Assembly (NCBI RefSeq): GCF_034120055.1
Contig: NZ_CP139368.1
Coordinates: forward strand, 434,001 to 498,000
Direction: 5' to 3'
Length of the DNA stretch: 64,000 nucleotides
Source of the DNA: Microbacterium rhizosphaerae
GTDB lineage: Bacteria > Actinomycetota > Actinomycetes > Actinomycetales > Microbacteriaceae
The notes below the pieces were generated by a model. The model was given only the letters and a program-made list of their open reading frames with translations. It was not told where the DNA came from and made no database searches. Below are positions 49,079 to 60,824 of the stretch, one piece after another. Within the stretch, counting starts at the first letter, position 1. The number at the start of each line of letters is the position of its first letter. The translations under genes and the position numbers were made by a program.

Positions 49079-50632
49079 TCAGCGCAGGAAACCGTGGTCG
49101 ATCGCGAACAGACTCGCACCCACGCGGTTGCTCACGCCGATCTTGGCGTAGGTGTGCTCGACGTGGTTGCGCACGGTCTTCTCGCTGATCGAGAGGGATG
49201 CCGCGATCTGCCGGTTCGTGCGCCCCTGGGCGACGAGCGTGAGGACCTCCGCCTCGCGCGGAGTGAGACCCGCGGGCGTCGCGGTCCGCGCACGTGCCCC
49301 GACGGCCCCGACCGCGGCGGCGATCGCGGCGACCGCCTCCGCATCCAGCTGACCCGCCGCCGCCCGCCGTTGCAGCCGGGCCGCCGCCTCGGCCGGCTCC
49401 AACGCCACCCGATAGGGACGCGGCTCGGTCGCCGAGCGATAGGCGACGGCCGCGGCGAGCAGGCGATCGGCCCTGGTGAGAGTCGTTCCGCGGCTTCCGG
49501 CGGGATATCCGCCGCCGTCCGGCCGCTCGTGGTGCGCGCGGACGAGGGCGGCCTCGGCATCCATCCCGGGAACCCGTGAGAGCACACGACCGCCGAGGTA
49601 CGGATGCATCCGCACGCGCTCCCAGTCCGCGTCGTCGAGCGGGCCGTCCTTCGACCAGATGAGGTTCGAGACGCCGAGCCGCCCGATGTCGTGCACGTAT
49701 GCGGCCCGCCGCAGGGTCGACGCATCGGCCGGCGACATGCCCATGGCGAGCGCGGCCGACCCGGCGAGGTCCGCCACCCCTCGCGAATGCCCGAGCATGA
49801 ACGGGCATTTGAGGTCGACGAAGTCGCCGATCGCGGCGAGGGTCTCGTCGAGGGCCTCGCCGTGGAGCACCGCATCGCGATCCGGTGCGGAGTCGATCGC
49901 GGCCGTCCAGGCAGCCGAGCCGTGCGGGATGTCGAGCAGGGCACCGGCGTCCGCGGCGAACGCGTCGACCACCACCGGATCGAACTGACCGCCGCGCCTG
50001 CTCTGCGCCATCGCGATTGCGGCATCCACCCCGCCGAGGCGGTCGTGCACCTCGGCGGTGTCGGCGAGCTGCGCGATCCGCATCTCGAGCGGAATCCGGT
50101 CGCCGGACAGCGCCTGCGGGAGCCCGCGACCGTCGTACCGCTCGAAAGCGCACGCGACGGCATCCTGAACCTCCTGCGGAAGGCCGAGCCGGCCGGCCAG
50201 CAGCGCCGCCGACATGCAGTGCGAGTGCAGCAGGCGCCCGAGGTTGCCGCGCGCATCCGACATCATCCCGGCGAGCGTCGCGGCCCGTCGTGTGAGCGGC
50301 CGGCCCTCGGCGACGTGGTCGACGAGGAAGCGCAGGAACGGCAGGCCCGACCAGTCCACGAGGTACGACGCCGCGCGCACGGCGATGTCGTCGCCGAACC
50401 AGCGGGCGTACTCCTGCGAATCGGCGGTGCAGCCGATCCACATGAGCAAGGTCGAGTAGTAGGTCGCGCCGCGCTGCTGCGCGGACAGCCCGAGACGCTC
50501 GGCGAGCCTGCGCGCGAGGATCGCGGCGCGCAGCATGTGCTCGGCCGGCTGACCGAGTCCGAGGTCGATCGCGATCGACAGCGCCGCGAGCATCTCGGCC
50601 CGCGTCGGAGCTCCTGCCGTCGACCCGCTCAC
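49079..50632 (-). CDS. Tandem HD-GYP-like protein with C-terminal LuxR DNA-binding domain
   Basis: The 517-residue protein has two HD-GYP-related halves. The first (about 20-215) is degenerate, ending AFERYDGRGLP. The second (about 270-400) is complete in outline: AAYVHDIGRLGV, MHPYLGGRVL and AHHERPDGGGYP. A LuxR/NarL helix-turn-helix occupies about 450-512 (GLTPREAEVLTLVAQGRTNRQIAASL). HD-GYP proteins bind or cleave cyclic dinucleotides. Here the second messenger may switch a transcription output directly, which is inferred. The gene starts at GTG 50632. No phosphoacceptor domain or partner kinase is fused. Confidence 0.85.
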   Translation of the reverse strand: MSGSTAGAPTRAEMLAALSIAIDLGLGQPAEHMLRAAILARRLAERLGLSAQQRGATYYSTLLMWIGCTADSQEYARWFGDDIAVRAASYLVDWSGLPFLRFLVDHVAEGRPLTRRAATLAGMMSDARGNLGRLLHSHCMSAALLAGRLGLPQEVQDAVACAFERYDGRGLPQALSGDRIPLEMRIAQLADTAEVHDRLGGVDAAIAMAQSRRGGQFDPVVVDAFAADAGALLDIPHGSAAWTAAIDSAPDRDAVLHGEALDETLAAIGDFVDLKCPFMLGHSRGVADLAGSAALAMGMSPADASTLRRAAYVHDIGRLGVSNLIWSKDGPLDDADWERVRMHPYLGGRVLSRVPGMDAEAALVRAHHERPDGGGYPAGSRGTTLTRADRLLAAAVAYRSATEPRPYRVALEPAEAAARLQRRAAAGQLDAEAVAAIAAAVGAVGARARTATPAGLTPREAEVLTLVAQGRTNRQIAASLSISEKTVRNHVEHTYAKIGVSNRVGASLFAIDHGFLR

Positions 50633-50677
50633 GGCGCCATTGTGGACGATCGGATGCGTCGCATCCAGAGCCCGCGC

Positions 50678-51421
50678 TCACACGGCGTCGGCGTGCAGCC
50701 CGGGGGCGAGGTGACGAAGCGGGTCGAACGACTCGAACCGCGCCTCGCCGACGTAGAAGATCCCGCGCTGGGGCATCCAGAAGTCCCCGAGGCGCGACTG
50801 CTCGTCGAGCGGATGCGTCGAGCCCGGATCGTCACCGTCGAGCGTCGCGGTGCTCGAGGCGACCGACCATACGCGCAGCGGCACCACCTGGAAGTGCTGC
50901 CGGTTGGGCGAAGCGCCGGTCAGGCGCATCCTGCCCGCCCGCAGCATCGGGCGCGACATCGGCCCCATGGCGGCCAGCAGCGGATCGCTGCTCCGCGCGG
51001 CGGCCGGCATCGCGCCCGCCATGGCCGACATCGTGCGGGTCGCCGGTGTGGCGCGAAGCGCGATGTCCCACTCCAGCGTGCCGGGGATGCGCACGCGCAG
51101 GCGGTGCGCATCCGTCCAGGTCAGCTCGATCCGGGCGACGCGCTCGTAGGATGCGGCGGCGCTGAAGTAGCGCGGGCAGCTCCGCTCGGGCGGAGCCGTC
51201 ACGTACATGTGCCATCGGCCCTGCGGATCGCGGTGCCACACCGACCGGTAGGGGTCGCCGATCGTGGTCTGCGTCCACGCTCGCAGGGCCAGGTAGTGCC
51301 CGGTGTCGAAGGCGACGCCCATGACGCCGAACCCGGTGAAGCGCTCGCCGACGCCGCTCGGCAGCGCGGGCCGCGCGGTGGTGGCCGCGGCGGCGGATGC
51401 GGGAGTGATTCGCGTGCTCAT
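50678..51421 (-). CDS. Conserved protein of unknown function
   Basis: I do not recognise this 247-residue protein. It is rich in beta-strand sequence: GVMGVAFDTGHYLALRAW, RWHMYVTAPP, VARIELTWTDAHRLRVRIPGTLEWDIAL and FQVVPLRVW, spaced like a lipocalin or beta-barrel. It has no signal peptide or catalytic signature. It lies 45 bp upstream of the HD-GYP/LuxR gene on the same strand, so the two may be cotranscribed. The start is the ATG at 51421. A ligand-binding role is a guess. Confidence 0.7.
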   Translation of the reverse strand: MSTRITPASAAAATTARPALPSGVGERFTGFGVMGVAFDTGHYLALRAWTQTTIGDPYRSVWHRDPQGRWHMYVTAPPERSCPRYFSAAASYERVARIELTWTDAHRLRVRIPGTLEWDIALRATPATRTMSAMAGAMPAAARSSDPLLAAMGPMSRPMLRAGRMRLTGASPNRQHFQVVPLRVWSVASSTATLDGDDPGSTHPLDEQSRLGDFWMPQRGIFYVGEARFESFDPLRHLAPGLHADAV

Positions 51422-51535
51422 GACCTCACTCTCGTCGCCGGATCACCGGCGGGCATGAGGCATCCGCCCCATCTTGCGAGGCCTCGAGGAGACTTCGTAT
51501 AGCGCGCGAGCGCGGCGGAGTGGTTCACTTCACGC

Positions 51536-53116
51536 ATGACGACCGATGCGGGCGCGACCACGTTCAACCGCCGTCTCGCGGCCCTGCTCGCGATGGCGAT
51601 GTTCGTGCTCGTGGTCGACACGTCGATCATGAACGTGTCGATCTCGGCCGTCGTGAAGGAGCTGGACACCACAGCGAGCGGCGTGCAGGGGGCGATCGCC
51701 CTCGAAGCGCTCGTCTCGGCGGCGTTCATCCTGATCGGCGGCAAGACCGGCGATCTCATCGGGCGCAAACTCGCCTACATCCTCGGCCTGCTCGGATACG
51801 CGATCGGCGCGGTCGCGATGACGTTCGCCCAGAGCCTCACGGCGGTCATCGTCTTCTGGGCGATCATCGGCGGGATCGGCGCATCCCTGCTGCTGCCCTC
51901 GATGCAGTCGCTCATTCACGGGAACTTCGCCGGCGCGTACCAGAAGCGCGTCTATGCGCTCGTGGGCGCATCCGCCGCGATCGCGGCCGCCGTCGGCCCT
52001 CTGCTCGGCGGGTTCATCACGACGTTCTGGTCGTACCGTGTCGCGTTCGGGCTGGAGGCGGTGATCATCGCGGTCGTGCTGGGCGGCATCGGGCTCGTGA
52101 AGGATGTGAAGTACACCGGCGACCGCTCGATCGATCTCGTCGGCGCGGCCCTGTCGGTGCTCGGCATGGGCGGTGTCGTCCTCGGCATCCTGGTGTGGCA
52201 GGAGGGCGGCGGCTATGTGGGGCTGCTCATCGGCCTCGGCGTCGTCGCGCTCGGCGGCCTCACCTGGTGGCTGCGCTCGCGGAAGAAGCGGGGCAAGCCG
52301 GTGCTGCTCGACCCCGCGCTGTTCTCGTCGAAGCCGTTCCGCACCGGCGTGAGCGGCCAGCTGCTGCAGCAGATCGCGCTGGGCGGAACCATGATCGTGC
52401 TGCCGCTGTATCTGCAGATGGTGCTGGAGTACAACGCCCTGCAGGCGGGCCTGTCGATCGCCCCCTTGTCGCTCAGCATGTTCGCCGTCGCGATCTGGGC
52501 GGGCCGCCGCGCCAAGGGCCGGCCGGCGAACCTCATCCTGATCGGATTCATCCTCGCGTTCGTCGGCCTCCTCGGCATCGTCCCGCTCGTGCCGATCGCG
52601 ACCTCCGGCTGGTATCTCACGATCCCGCTCATCGTCGCGGGCGCAGGCCTCGGACTCCTGGTGTCGCAGCTGAACAACTTCACGCTCTCGCCGATCTCCG
52701 ACGAGCGCGTGAGCGAGGCCGCCGGCGTCAACTCTGCGGCGGGATCCTTCGGCCTCTCCTTCGGCCTCGCGTTCGCCGGGGCGATCATGCTCGCGACGCT
52801 CGCCTCGGCGTTCACGACGCTGGCGTACCAGAGCGAGGTGCTCACCGCCGAGCAGCAGACGCAGGTCGCCTCGGTGCTGGAGGAGGATGCGCAGCTCATG
52901 TCGAACACGGGCCTGGCGCAGATGCTCGCCGACGAGCCGCCCGCGGCGTCGGCCGAGGTCATCCGCATCAACACCGAGGCGCGGCACATCGCGCTGCAGG
53001 TGGCGCTGCTGATCCCGATCCTCGCTTCGGTTCTCGGCACGCTGAACGCCCTCCGGATGCGTCGCCTGCCCGACCCGCAGCCCAACGAGGCGGCCGAGGG
53101 GATGATCGGCGGCTGA
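51536..53116 (+). CDS. MFS transporter, DHA2 (14-TM drug:H+ antiporter) type
   Basis: The 526-residue membrane protein begins with a cytoplasmic tail and helix AALLAMAMFVLVVDTSIMNVSI, the DHA2 motif D1 (LDxTIVNVAxP-like). It continues with GGKTGDLIGRKLAY (motif A) and about 14 predicted helices. These pumps export drugs, dyes or metabolites using the proton gradient. There is no neighbouring regulator in the same direction, so the substrate is unknown. The ATG at 51536 has no strong ribosome site. It converges with the next MFS gene, with no gap between their stops. Confidence 0.9.
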   Translation: MTTDAGATTFNRRLAALLAMAMFVLVVDTSIMNVSISAVVKELDTTASGVQGAIALEALVSAAFILIGGKTGDLIGRKLAYILGLLGYAIGAVAMTFAQSLTAVIVFWAIIGGIGASLLLPSMQSLIHGNFAGAYQKRVYALVGASAAIAAAVGPLLGGFITTFWSYRVAFGLEAVIIAVVLGGIGLVKDVKYTGDRSIDLVGAALSVLGMGGVVLGILVWQEGGGYVGLLIGLGVVALGGLTWWLRSRKKRGKPVLLDPALFSSKPFRTGVSGQLLQQIALGGTMIVLPLYLQMVLEYNALQAGLSIAPLSLSMFAVAIWAGRRAKGRPANLILIGFILAFVGLLGIVPLVPIATSGWYLTIPLIVAGAGLGLLVSQLNNFTLSPISDERVSEAAGVNSAAGSFGLSFGLAFAGAIMLATLASAFTTLAYQSEVLTAEQQTQVASVLEEDAQLMSNTGLAQMLADEPPAASAEVIRINTEARHIALQVALLIPILASVLGTLNALRMRRLPDPQPNEAAEGMIGG

Positions 53117-54436
53117 CTATCCCTTGGGCACGGGCTGCGGTGCCTTCACCGGCAGCAGGAGCAGCAGCCCGATGAGCAGCACGAGGACGATCGCGAGAAT
53201 CCCCCAGTACTGCGCACCGCCGAGCGCGACGAAGATGCCGAAGAGCGTCGGGGCGATGAACGTCGCGGCCCGGCCGGTGGTCGCGTAGAGGCCGAACACC
53301 TCGCCCTCGCGGCCGGGCGGGATGACCCGGGCGAGGAACGTGCGGGATGCCGACTGCGCAGGCCCGACGAACAGGCACAGGAGCAGGCCGAAGATCCAGA
53401 ACATCGTCTGGCCGCCGCCGTGGAGGAAGAACACCGCCGTCCCGCAGACGATCAGGCCGACGAGCGAGACGACGATGAGGGGCTTCGCGCCGAACCGGTC
53501 GTCCAGGGCCCCGCTGGACACGGTCGCGATGCCGGCGACGATGTTGGCCGCGATCCCGAAGAGGATGACCTCGCTGGCGGTGAAGCCGAAAGTCCCGGCC
53601 GCGAGGACGCCGCCGAAGGTGAAGACGCCGGTCAGGCCGTCTCGGAAGACGGCGCTCGCGATGAGGAAGTAGACGGTGTGCCGAGCCTCGCGCCAGAGCC
53701 GTGCGATGTCGCGGAAGAGCTTCGCGTACGACGCGGCGAGCCCGATCTTCACCGGATCGCCGTCGGGACGGTTCTCCGGGACGGCGATGAGCACGGGCAG
53801 CGCGGAGAGCAGGAACCACACCGCAGCCGCGGCCATCGCCACGCGCACGCCGGTCGCACTGTCGAGACCGAGGATGCCGAACGGCGGGATGAACAGGATC
53901 AGGAGGATCAGCAGCAGCACGATGCCGCCGAAGTACCCCATGCTCCACCCGAAGCCCGACACCTTGCCGACATTCCGTGGCGTGGACACCTGCGACAGCA
54001 TCGCGTTGTAGTTGACGCTCGCCAGCTCGTAGAAGACGGTGCCGATGGCCAGCAGCGCGATGCCGAACCAGAAGAACGCCGGATCGGGCTGCACGAACGC
54101 CATGAGTGCGAGCATCACGACGACGATCACCGTGTTGACTGCGAGCCACAGCTTGCGCCTTGCGGAGGCATCCGTCCGCTGTCCGGTGACCGGCGCGGTG
54201 ATCGCCACGAGCAGGCCCGCCGCGCCCAGGGCGAATCCGAGGGCGGCGCTCGTCGAGGCGTTCGAGCCGAACGAGTCGCTCGTGATGTAGCGCGTGAACA
54301 CGAAGGTGGTCGCGACGGCGTTGAAGGCGGCGGAGCCCCAGTCCCACAGGCCCCAGGCGAGCACCTTCCCCCTGCCCGGCGCCGCGGCGCCCGCAGGCGC
54401 CTGAGGGGCGGAGGAGCCGGCTGCGATCGCGTCCAT
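53117..54436 (-). CDS. MFS transporter of the UMF1/Atg22-like family
   Basis: The 439-residue protein has 12 predicted transmembrane helices and the UMF1 signature WGLWDWGSAAFNAVATTFVFTRYI at the first one. FYELASVNYNAMLSQVS and the second-half SASRTFLARVIPPGREGEVFGLY segment also fit. UMF1 relatives are Atg22-like effluxers, mostly of unknown substrate in bacteria. The ATG at 54436 removes an upstream stretch lacking similarity; a TTG nine bases before it is possible. It starts 128 bp from the divergent histidine kinase gene. Confidence 0.88.
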   Translation of the reverse strand: MDAIAAGSSAPQAPAGAAAPGRGKVLAWGLWDWGSAAFNAVATTFVFTRYITSDSFGSNASTSAALGFALGAAGLLVAITAPVTGQRTDASARRKLWLAVNTVIVVVMLALMAFVQPDPAFFWFGIALLAIGTVFYELASVNYNAMLSQVSTPRNVGKVSGFGWSMGYFGGIVLLLILLILFIPPFGILGLDSATGVRVAMAAAAVWFLLSALPVLIAVPENRPDGDPVKIGLAASYAKLFRDIARLWREARHTVYFLIASAVFRDGLTGVFTFGGVLAAGTFGFTASEVILFGIAANIVAGIATVSSGALDDRFGAKPLIVVSLVGLIVCGTAVFFLHGGGQTMFWIFGLLLCLFVGPAQSASRTFLARVIPPGREGEVFGLYATTGRAATFIAPTLFGIFVALGGAQYWGILAIVLVLLIGLLLLLPVKAPQPVPKG

Positions 54437-54563
54437 GTCGCTCAAGCCAGGGCCCTTTCGTGAACGTCCGGTGCCGCGCATCCATGGTTCTCGGGGATGG
54501 ATGCCGCGCCGCGTCGTCACGGCGCGCGCTCAGGCTACCGCGGGCAGGCCACAATGGAGCCAC

Positions 54564-56312
54564 ATGACGCCTGTTCCCCGCGTGCGGTTCGCGCTGCGGC
54601 GCTCCCTCGATCGAGCCCTCGTGGTCATCGGGGTCTCCGCAGTGCTGCTCGGCGTGTTCCAGTACGCGGTCATGCCGGTGCACGACAGCCCGGTCGGGCT
54701 CCTCCTGCGCTGCCTGCCGCTGATCTTCTGGGCCTACATCGTTGGCGGGGTCATCGCCTGGCGCCGCCGCCCGAGCAACCCGATCGGCTTCCTCATCGTC
54801 ATCGCCGGCGTCGCGATCTACCTCGGGCTGCTCGGCAACGCCACGATTCCGCTGCTGCAGGCGCTCGGCGCGATCTTCGCGAGCGTCGCGCTCGCCGCGA
54901 CGCTGCACCTCCTGCTCGCGTTCCCGGCGGGACGGCTGACCCGCCCGGCGTTCTGGATCGTCGTCGCCGGGTACTTCGTCTCGCTCGTGCTGCAGGCGCC
55001 CCTCTATCTGCTCGACCCCCACGGGCCGTTCCCGCCGTTCGCGATCGCCGACGACCCGTCGCTGGCCCAGACGTCTCAGCACGTGCAGGTCGTCGCCGGG
55101 TTCGTGGTCATGAGTGCGGCGGCGGTCGTGCTGGCTGTCCGCATGGGCCGGGCCGACGCATCCCACCGCCGCGTCCTCATCCCGCTGTACGTCTACGGCA
55201 TCATCACGGTGCTCTACACCCCGCTCTCGACGCTGATCGGGGTCGATCTGCTCGGCCTCGACCCGTTCGCCCGCACGGTGATCCAGCTCGCGCTGATCGC
55301 CTGCATCCCGCTCGTGCTCACGATCGCCATCCTGCGCGGTGGCTTCGCGCGCACGAGCGAGCTCGAGGAGCTGTCGACGTGGCTCGGCAGCACCACCCGG
55401 ACGAGCCTGTCGATCGAGGCTCTGCTCGCGACCGCCCTGGGCGATGCGTCGTTGCGGCTGGGTGTGTGGGTCGGCGAGCGCGGCCAGTTCATCGGCGACG
55501 ACGGACAGGTCATCGAGCCGCCGACGTCACCGACGCGCGCGTGGCATGTGATCGAGCGCAACGGCCGCACGATCGGCGGGTTCTCGTACGACTCGGCGCT
55601 CCAGGGAGACGCGGATCTCGTCGCCCGGGCGGGCAACGTCGTCGCGATCGCGGTCGAGAGCGAGCAGCTCACCGCCGAGCTGCTCGCCAGCCGTCAGGCG
55701 CTGGTGGCGTCGCGCGAGCGCATCGTCGAGGCGGCGGACCGGGAGCGCCGGCGCATCGCGGGCGACCTGCACGACGGGCTGCAGGCCCAGCTCGTGATGC
55801 TGGCGCTCGAGGCGCACCGGCTCGCATCCAGCCCCGCCGCCGACGTGCCCGAGCGCGCGCTGCGCCTGCGCGCCGACATCGACGCTGCCGCCGCCGACCT
55901 CCGCGCGTTCGTCCACGACCTCGTGCCCGCGGCGCTCATCGAGCGCGGGATCACGGCGGCCGCCGAGGACCTCGTCGATCGCATGCCGATCGCGACGGTG
56001 CTGGAGGACACGACGGATGGAACGGTCTTCGACCCGGCGATCGAGAACACCGCTTACCACGTGATCTCGGAGGGCCTGACGAACATCGTCAAGCACTCGC
56101 AGGCGAGCTTCGCGCAGGTGCGGCTCGGCAGCTCCGAGGGGTGCCTCCAGATCGAGATCACCGACGACGGCGTCGGCACGGCGGCGATCGACCGCGGCAC
56201 GGGACTGCGAGGTCTCGCCGACCGGGTGGACGCCCTCGGCGGCACCCTCCACATCCAGAGCCGGCCCGGTACGGGCACGATCCTCAGAGCGGAGCTGCCG
56301 TGCGCATCGTGA
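54564..56312 (+). CDS. Sensor histidine kinase, NarL-type partner (HisKA_3)
   Basis: The 582-residue protein has about eight membrane-spanning segments in its first 260 residues, then a linker and a GAF-like region (about 280-370). The HisKA_3 dimerisation helix carries phospho-His H403 in RRRIAGDLHDGLQAQL. The HATPase domain has ISEGLTNIVKHSQA and the G-box DDGVGTAAIDRGTGLRGLADRV. It phosphorylates the response regulator downstream, overlapping it by 13 bp. The sensed signal is unknown; the membrane domain suggests a lipid, voltage or small-molecule cue. The ATG at 54564 was chosen as the first in-frame Met before the membrane part. Confidence 0.9.
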   Translation: MTPVPRVRFALRRSLDRALVVIGVSAVLLGVFQYAVMPVHDSPVGLLLRCLPLIFWAYIVGGVIAWRRRPSNPIGFLIVIAGVAIYLGLLGNATIPLLQALGAIFASVALAATLHLLLAFPAGRLTRPAFWIVVAGYFVSLVLQAPLYLLDPHGPFPPFAIADDPSLAQTSQHVQVVAGFVVMSAAAVVLAVRMGRADASHRRVLIPLYVYGIITVLYTPLSTLIGVDLLGLDPFARTVIQLALIACIPLVLTIAILRGGFARTSELEELSTWLGSTTRTSLSIEALLATALGDASLRLGVWVGERGQFIGDDGQVIEPPTSPTRAWHVIERNGRTIGGFSYDSALQGDADLVARAGNVVAIAVESEQLTAELLASRQALVASRERIVEAADRERRRIAGDLHDGLQAQLVMLALEAHRLASSPAADVPERALRLRADIDAAAADLRAFVHDLVPAALIERGITAAAEDLVDRMPIATVLEDTTDGTVFDPAIENTAYHVISEGLTNIVKHSQASFAQVRLGSSEGCLQIEITDDGVGTAAIDRGTGLRGLADRVDALGGTLHIQSRPGTGTILRAELPCAS

Positions 56313-56947
56313 TCGCCGAAGACGAGGCCCTCATCCGCCGCGGACTGGAGCTCGTGCTGGCCGACGCCGGTCACGAGGTGGTCGCCTCGGCGACGGATGC
56401 CGCGGGCCTGACCGAGGCGGTCGGCCGGCTGCATCCCGATCTCGTCGTCACCGACATCCGCATGCCGCCGACCTGCACCGACGAGGGGCTCGTCGCCGCG
56501 CTGGAGATCCGCCGGACCGACCCGAGCACGGCGGTCGTGGTGCTCTCTCAGCACGTGCAGCGGCGCTATGCGCGCGAGCTGCTCGCCGACGGTGTCGGGC
56601 GCGTCGGCTATCTGCTCAAGCAGCGGATCGCCGACATCGACACATTCCTCGTGGACCTCGAGCGCGTCGCCGCCGGAGGCACCGCCCTCGACCCCGACGT
56701 CGTCGCGGTCATGATGGGGCGTGCGCGCAACGCCGACTCCGCGGTGGGTTCGCTCACCCCCCGGCAGCAGGAGGTGCTCGCGCTCGTCGCGGAGGGGCTC
56801 AGCAACGCGAGCATCGCCGCCCGTCTCTTCCTCACCGAGAAGGCGGTCGTGCAGCATGTGTCGCGCATCTACGACGCGCTGGGATTGACGGCGGATGCCG
56901 AGTCCCACCGTCGCGTCCAGGCGGTCGTCCGCTACCTCGACGGGTGA
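56300..56947 (+). CDS. NarL/FixJ-type response regulator
   Basis: The 215-residue protein has a receiver domain with the acidic pair ED (residues 7-8), phosphoacceptor D52 in VVTDIRMPP, a switch Ser and the conserved Lys in GYLLKQRI. A LuxR helix-turn-helix follows (about 150-210, LTPRQQEVLALVAEGLSNASIAARL). The GTG at 56300 begins before the kinase stop and overlaps it by 13 bp. It acts as the output of the adjacent kinase. Targets are unknown; no palindrome recognisably tied to it was seen nearby. Confidence 0.9.
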   Translation: MRIVIAEDEALIRRGLELVLADAGHEVVASATDAAGLTEAVGRLHPDLVVTDIRMPPTCTDEGLVAALEIRRTDPSTAVVVLSQHVQRRYARELLADGVGRVGYLLKQRIADIDTFLVDLERVAAGGTALDPDVVAVMMGRARNADSAVGSLTPRQQEVLALVAEGLSNASIAARLFLTEKAVVQHVSRIYDALGLTADAESHRRVQAVVRYLDG

Positions 56948-57142
56948 GAGAGGACCGGGAAGGGGCGCCCAGCCCGCCCCATTCCCGTCCGTTGCATCCG
57001 GGCTCGTTTGACGACGCTCCCCAGCGTGGCGTCCGAGCTCTCCGGATACATGTCCGCACCGATGGCGCGAAGACCTTTCGGACACTACGTGAGCCGCTTC
57101 GCGAGTGACTAGGGACCCAGGTCCCCACTCCGTCCGCGCGCA

Positions 57143-59186
<2,044 letters not shown>

Positions 59187-59188
59187 GC

Positions 59189-59818
59189 ATGACGGACAAG
59201 GACTTCCCCGAGCCGGCGAACGGCGACGACGAGGTCCGTCCCACCGACGAAGGGTCGGAGGCTCAGGCCTCCGACCCTCAGTCGCAGGACGGGCCCGCAC
59301 CGGAGCCTCAGGCTTCCGACGACGAGGAGCTGACGGTGGACGACATCCTCGGCACGACCCAGAACGCGGATGCCGCGGCCGAGGACGCGGCGCTGGCCGA
59401 CCTCGAGTCGGCCCTGCTCAACGACCTCAAGCGTCTGCAGGCCGAGTACGCCAACTACCGGCGCCGCACCGAGGAGCAGCGCGAGGTCGAGATCGCCCGC
59501 GCGCAGGGCGCCGTGGCGAAGGGCCTGCTGCCCGTGCTCGACGACCTCGACCGCGCCGAGAAGCACGGCGACCTCGACGATGGCAGCCCCTTCGCGGCCA
59601 TCGCCGAGAAGCTGCGCGCGGTGGCCGACCGCATGGGCATCTCCACGTACGGTGCCAAGGGCGAGCTCTTCGACCCCCAGCAGCACGAGGCGATCTTCCA
59701 GCAGCCGACGCCCGGTGCGACCGAGACGACGATCCTCGAGGTCGTCGAGGTGGGCTACCGCCTCGGCGATGTCGAGCTGCGACCGGCGAAGGTCGTCGTC
59801 GCCGTTCCCGCCGAGTAG
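59189..59818 (+). CDS. grpE: Nucleotide exchange factor GrpE
   Basis: The 209-residue protein has an acidic disordered N-terminus (about 1-70), a coiled-coil helix (DLKRLQAEYANYRRRTEEQ) and the beta domain ending GYRLGDVELRPAKVVVA, the GrpE signature. It releases ADP from DnaK. It begins two bases after the dnaK stop, so the pair is coupled. The 70-residue acidic tail is longer than in E. coli, as in other actinobacteria. Confidence 0.97.
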   Translation: MTDKDFPEPANGDDEVRPTDEGSEAQASDPQSQDGPAPEPQASDDEELTVDDILGTTQNADAAAEDAALADLESALLNDLKRLQAEYANYRRRTEEQREVEIARAQGAVAKGLLPVLDDLDRAEKHGDLDDGSPFAAIAEKLRAVADRMGISTYGAKGELFDPQQHEAIFQQPTPGATETTILEVVEVGYRLGDVELRPAKVVVAVPAE

Positions 59819-59826
59819 GAGGCTCG

Positions 59827-60819
59827 ATGGCCAGCCAGGACTGGTTCGACAAGGACTTCTACGCGGTCCTCGGCGTCTCGAAGGACGTCGAGGCGGCCGA
59901 GCTGAAGAAGACGTATCGCAAGCTCGCGCGCCAGTACCACCCGGACTCCAATCCGGGGGATGCGGCTGCCGAGGCGAAGTTCAAGGAGATCAGCGAGGCG
60001 TACTCGGTGCTGTCGGACCCCGATCAGCGCACCGAGTACGACCAGATCCGTGCGATGGGCTCGGGCGCGCGCTTCCAGGCCGGCGGCCCGGGCGCGGGCG
60101 GCTTCGAGGACGTCTTCAGCATGTTCGGCCAGGGTCGCGGTGGTCCGCGCTCCCAGACGGCGGCCGATTTCGACGACATCTTCGCGATGTTCAACCAGCA
60201 GGGCGGCGGTTTCGGCTCCGGCCGGTTCGGCCAGCCCACGGGCGGCTACCGCGGCTTCGGCGGTCCCACGAAGGGGGCCGACGTCACGGCCCGCACGACC
60301 ATCGACTTCATCACGGCGACCAAGGGCGAGACGATCACGCTGCAGGGCGAGGACGGCAAGCCGTTCAAGGTGAAGATCCCCGCCGGTGTCGCCGACGGCC
60401 AGAAGGTGCGTCTGCGCGGCCGAGGCCGCCCGTCGCCCGACGGCGGTGAGAACGGCGACGTCGTCGTGCTCGTCTCGGTGCGCCCGCATCCGGTGTTCAC
60501 CCGCGAGGGGCTGAACCTCCGCGTGCACGTGCCGGTGACCTTCACCGAGGCGGCGCTCGGCGCCACCATCGAGGTGCCGACGCTGGGTGGCGAGCCGGTC
60601 CGACTCCGCGTCGCCCCGGGCACGCCGTCCGGACGCGTGCTCCGTGTGAAGGGCCGCGGCGTCACGACGTCGAAGGGCACCGGCGACCTGCTCGCCGAGG
60701 TCCAGGTGGCCGTGCCGTCGCACCTCGACGACGCCGCCCGTGCGGCGCTCGAGCGCTTCCAGGAGCTCGAGCCGAAAGAGAACCCGCGTGCCGACCTCAT
60801 GGCCAAGGCCCGCGGCTAG
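59827..60819 (+). CDS. dnaJ: DnaJ-family co-chaperone without zinc finger
   Basis: The 330-residue protein has the J domain (about 8-75, with HPD in RQYHPDSNPGD), a Gly/Phe-rich stretch (about 78-150) and the C-terminal client domain (GADVTARTTIDF through VQVAVPSHL). The CxxCxGxG zinc-finger repeats are missing, so it is a type II J protein like CbpA, although it occupies the dnaJ place of the operon. It stimulates DnaK ATPase. The ATG at 59827 follows TAGGAGG. A type I DnaJ presumably exists elsewhere. Confidence 0.93.
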   Translation: MASQDWFDKDFYAVLGVSKDVEAAELKKTYRKLARQYHPDSNPGDAAAEAKFKEISEAYSVLSDPDQRTEYDQIRAMGSGARFQAGGPGAGGFEDVFSMFGQGRGGPRSQTAADFDDIFAMFNQQGGGFGSGRFGQPTGGYRGFGGPTKGADVTARTTIDFITATKGETITLQGEDGKPFKVKIPAGVADGQKVRLRGRGRPSPDGGENGDVVVLVSVRPHPVFTREGLNLRVHVPVTFTEAALGATIEVPTLGGEPVRLRVAPGTPSGRVLRVKGRGVTTSKGTGDLLAEVQVAVPSHLDDAARAALERFQELEPKENPRADLMAKARG

Positions 60820-60824
60820 TCCTT

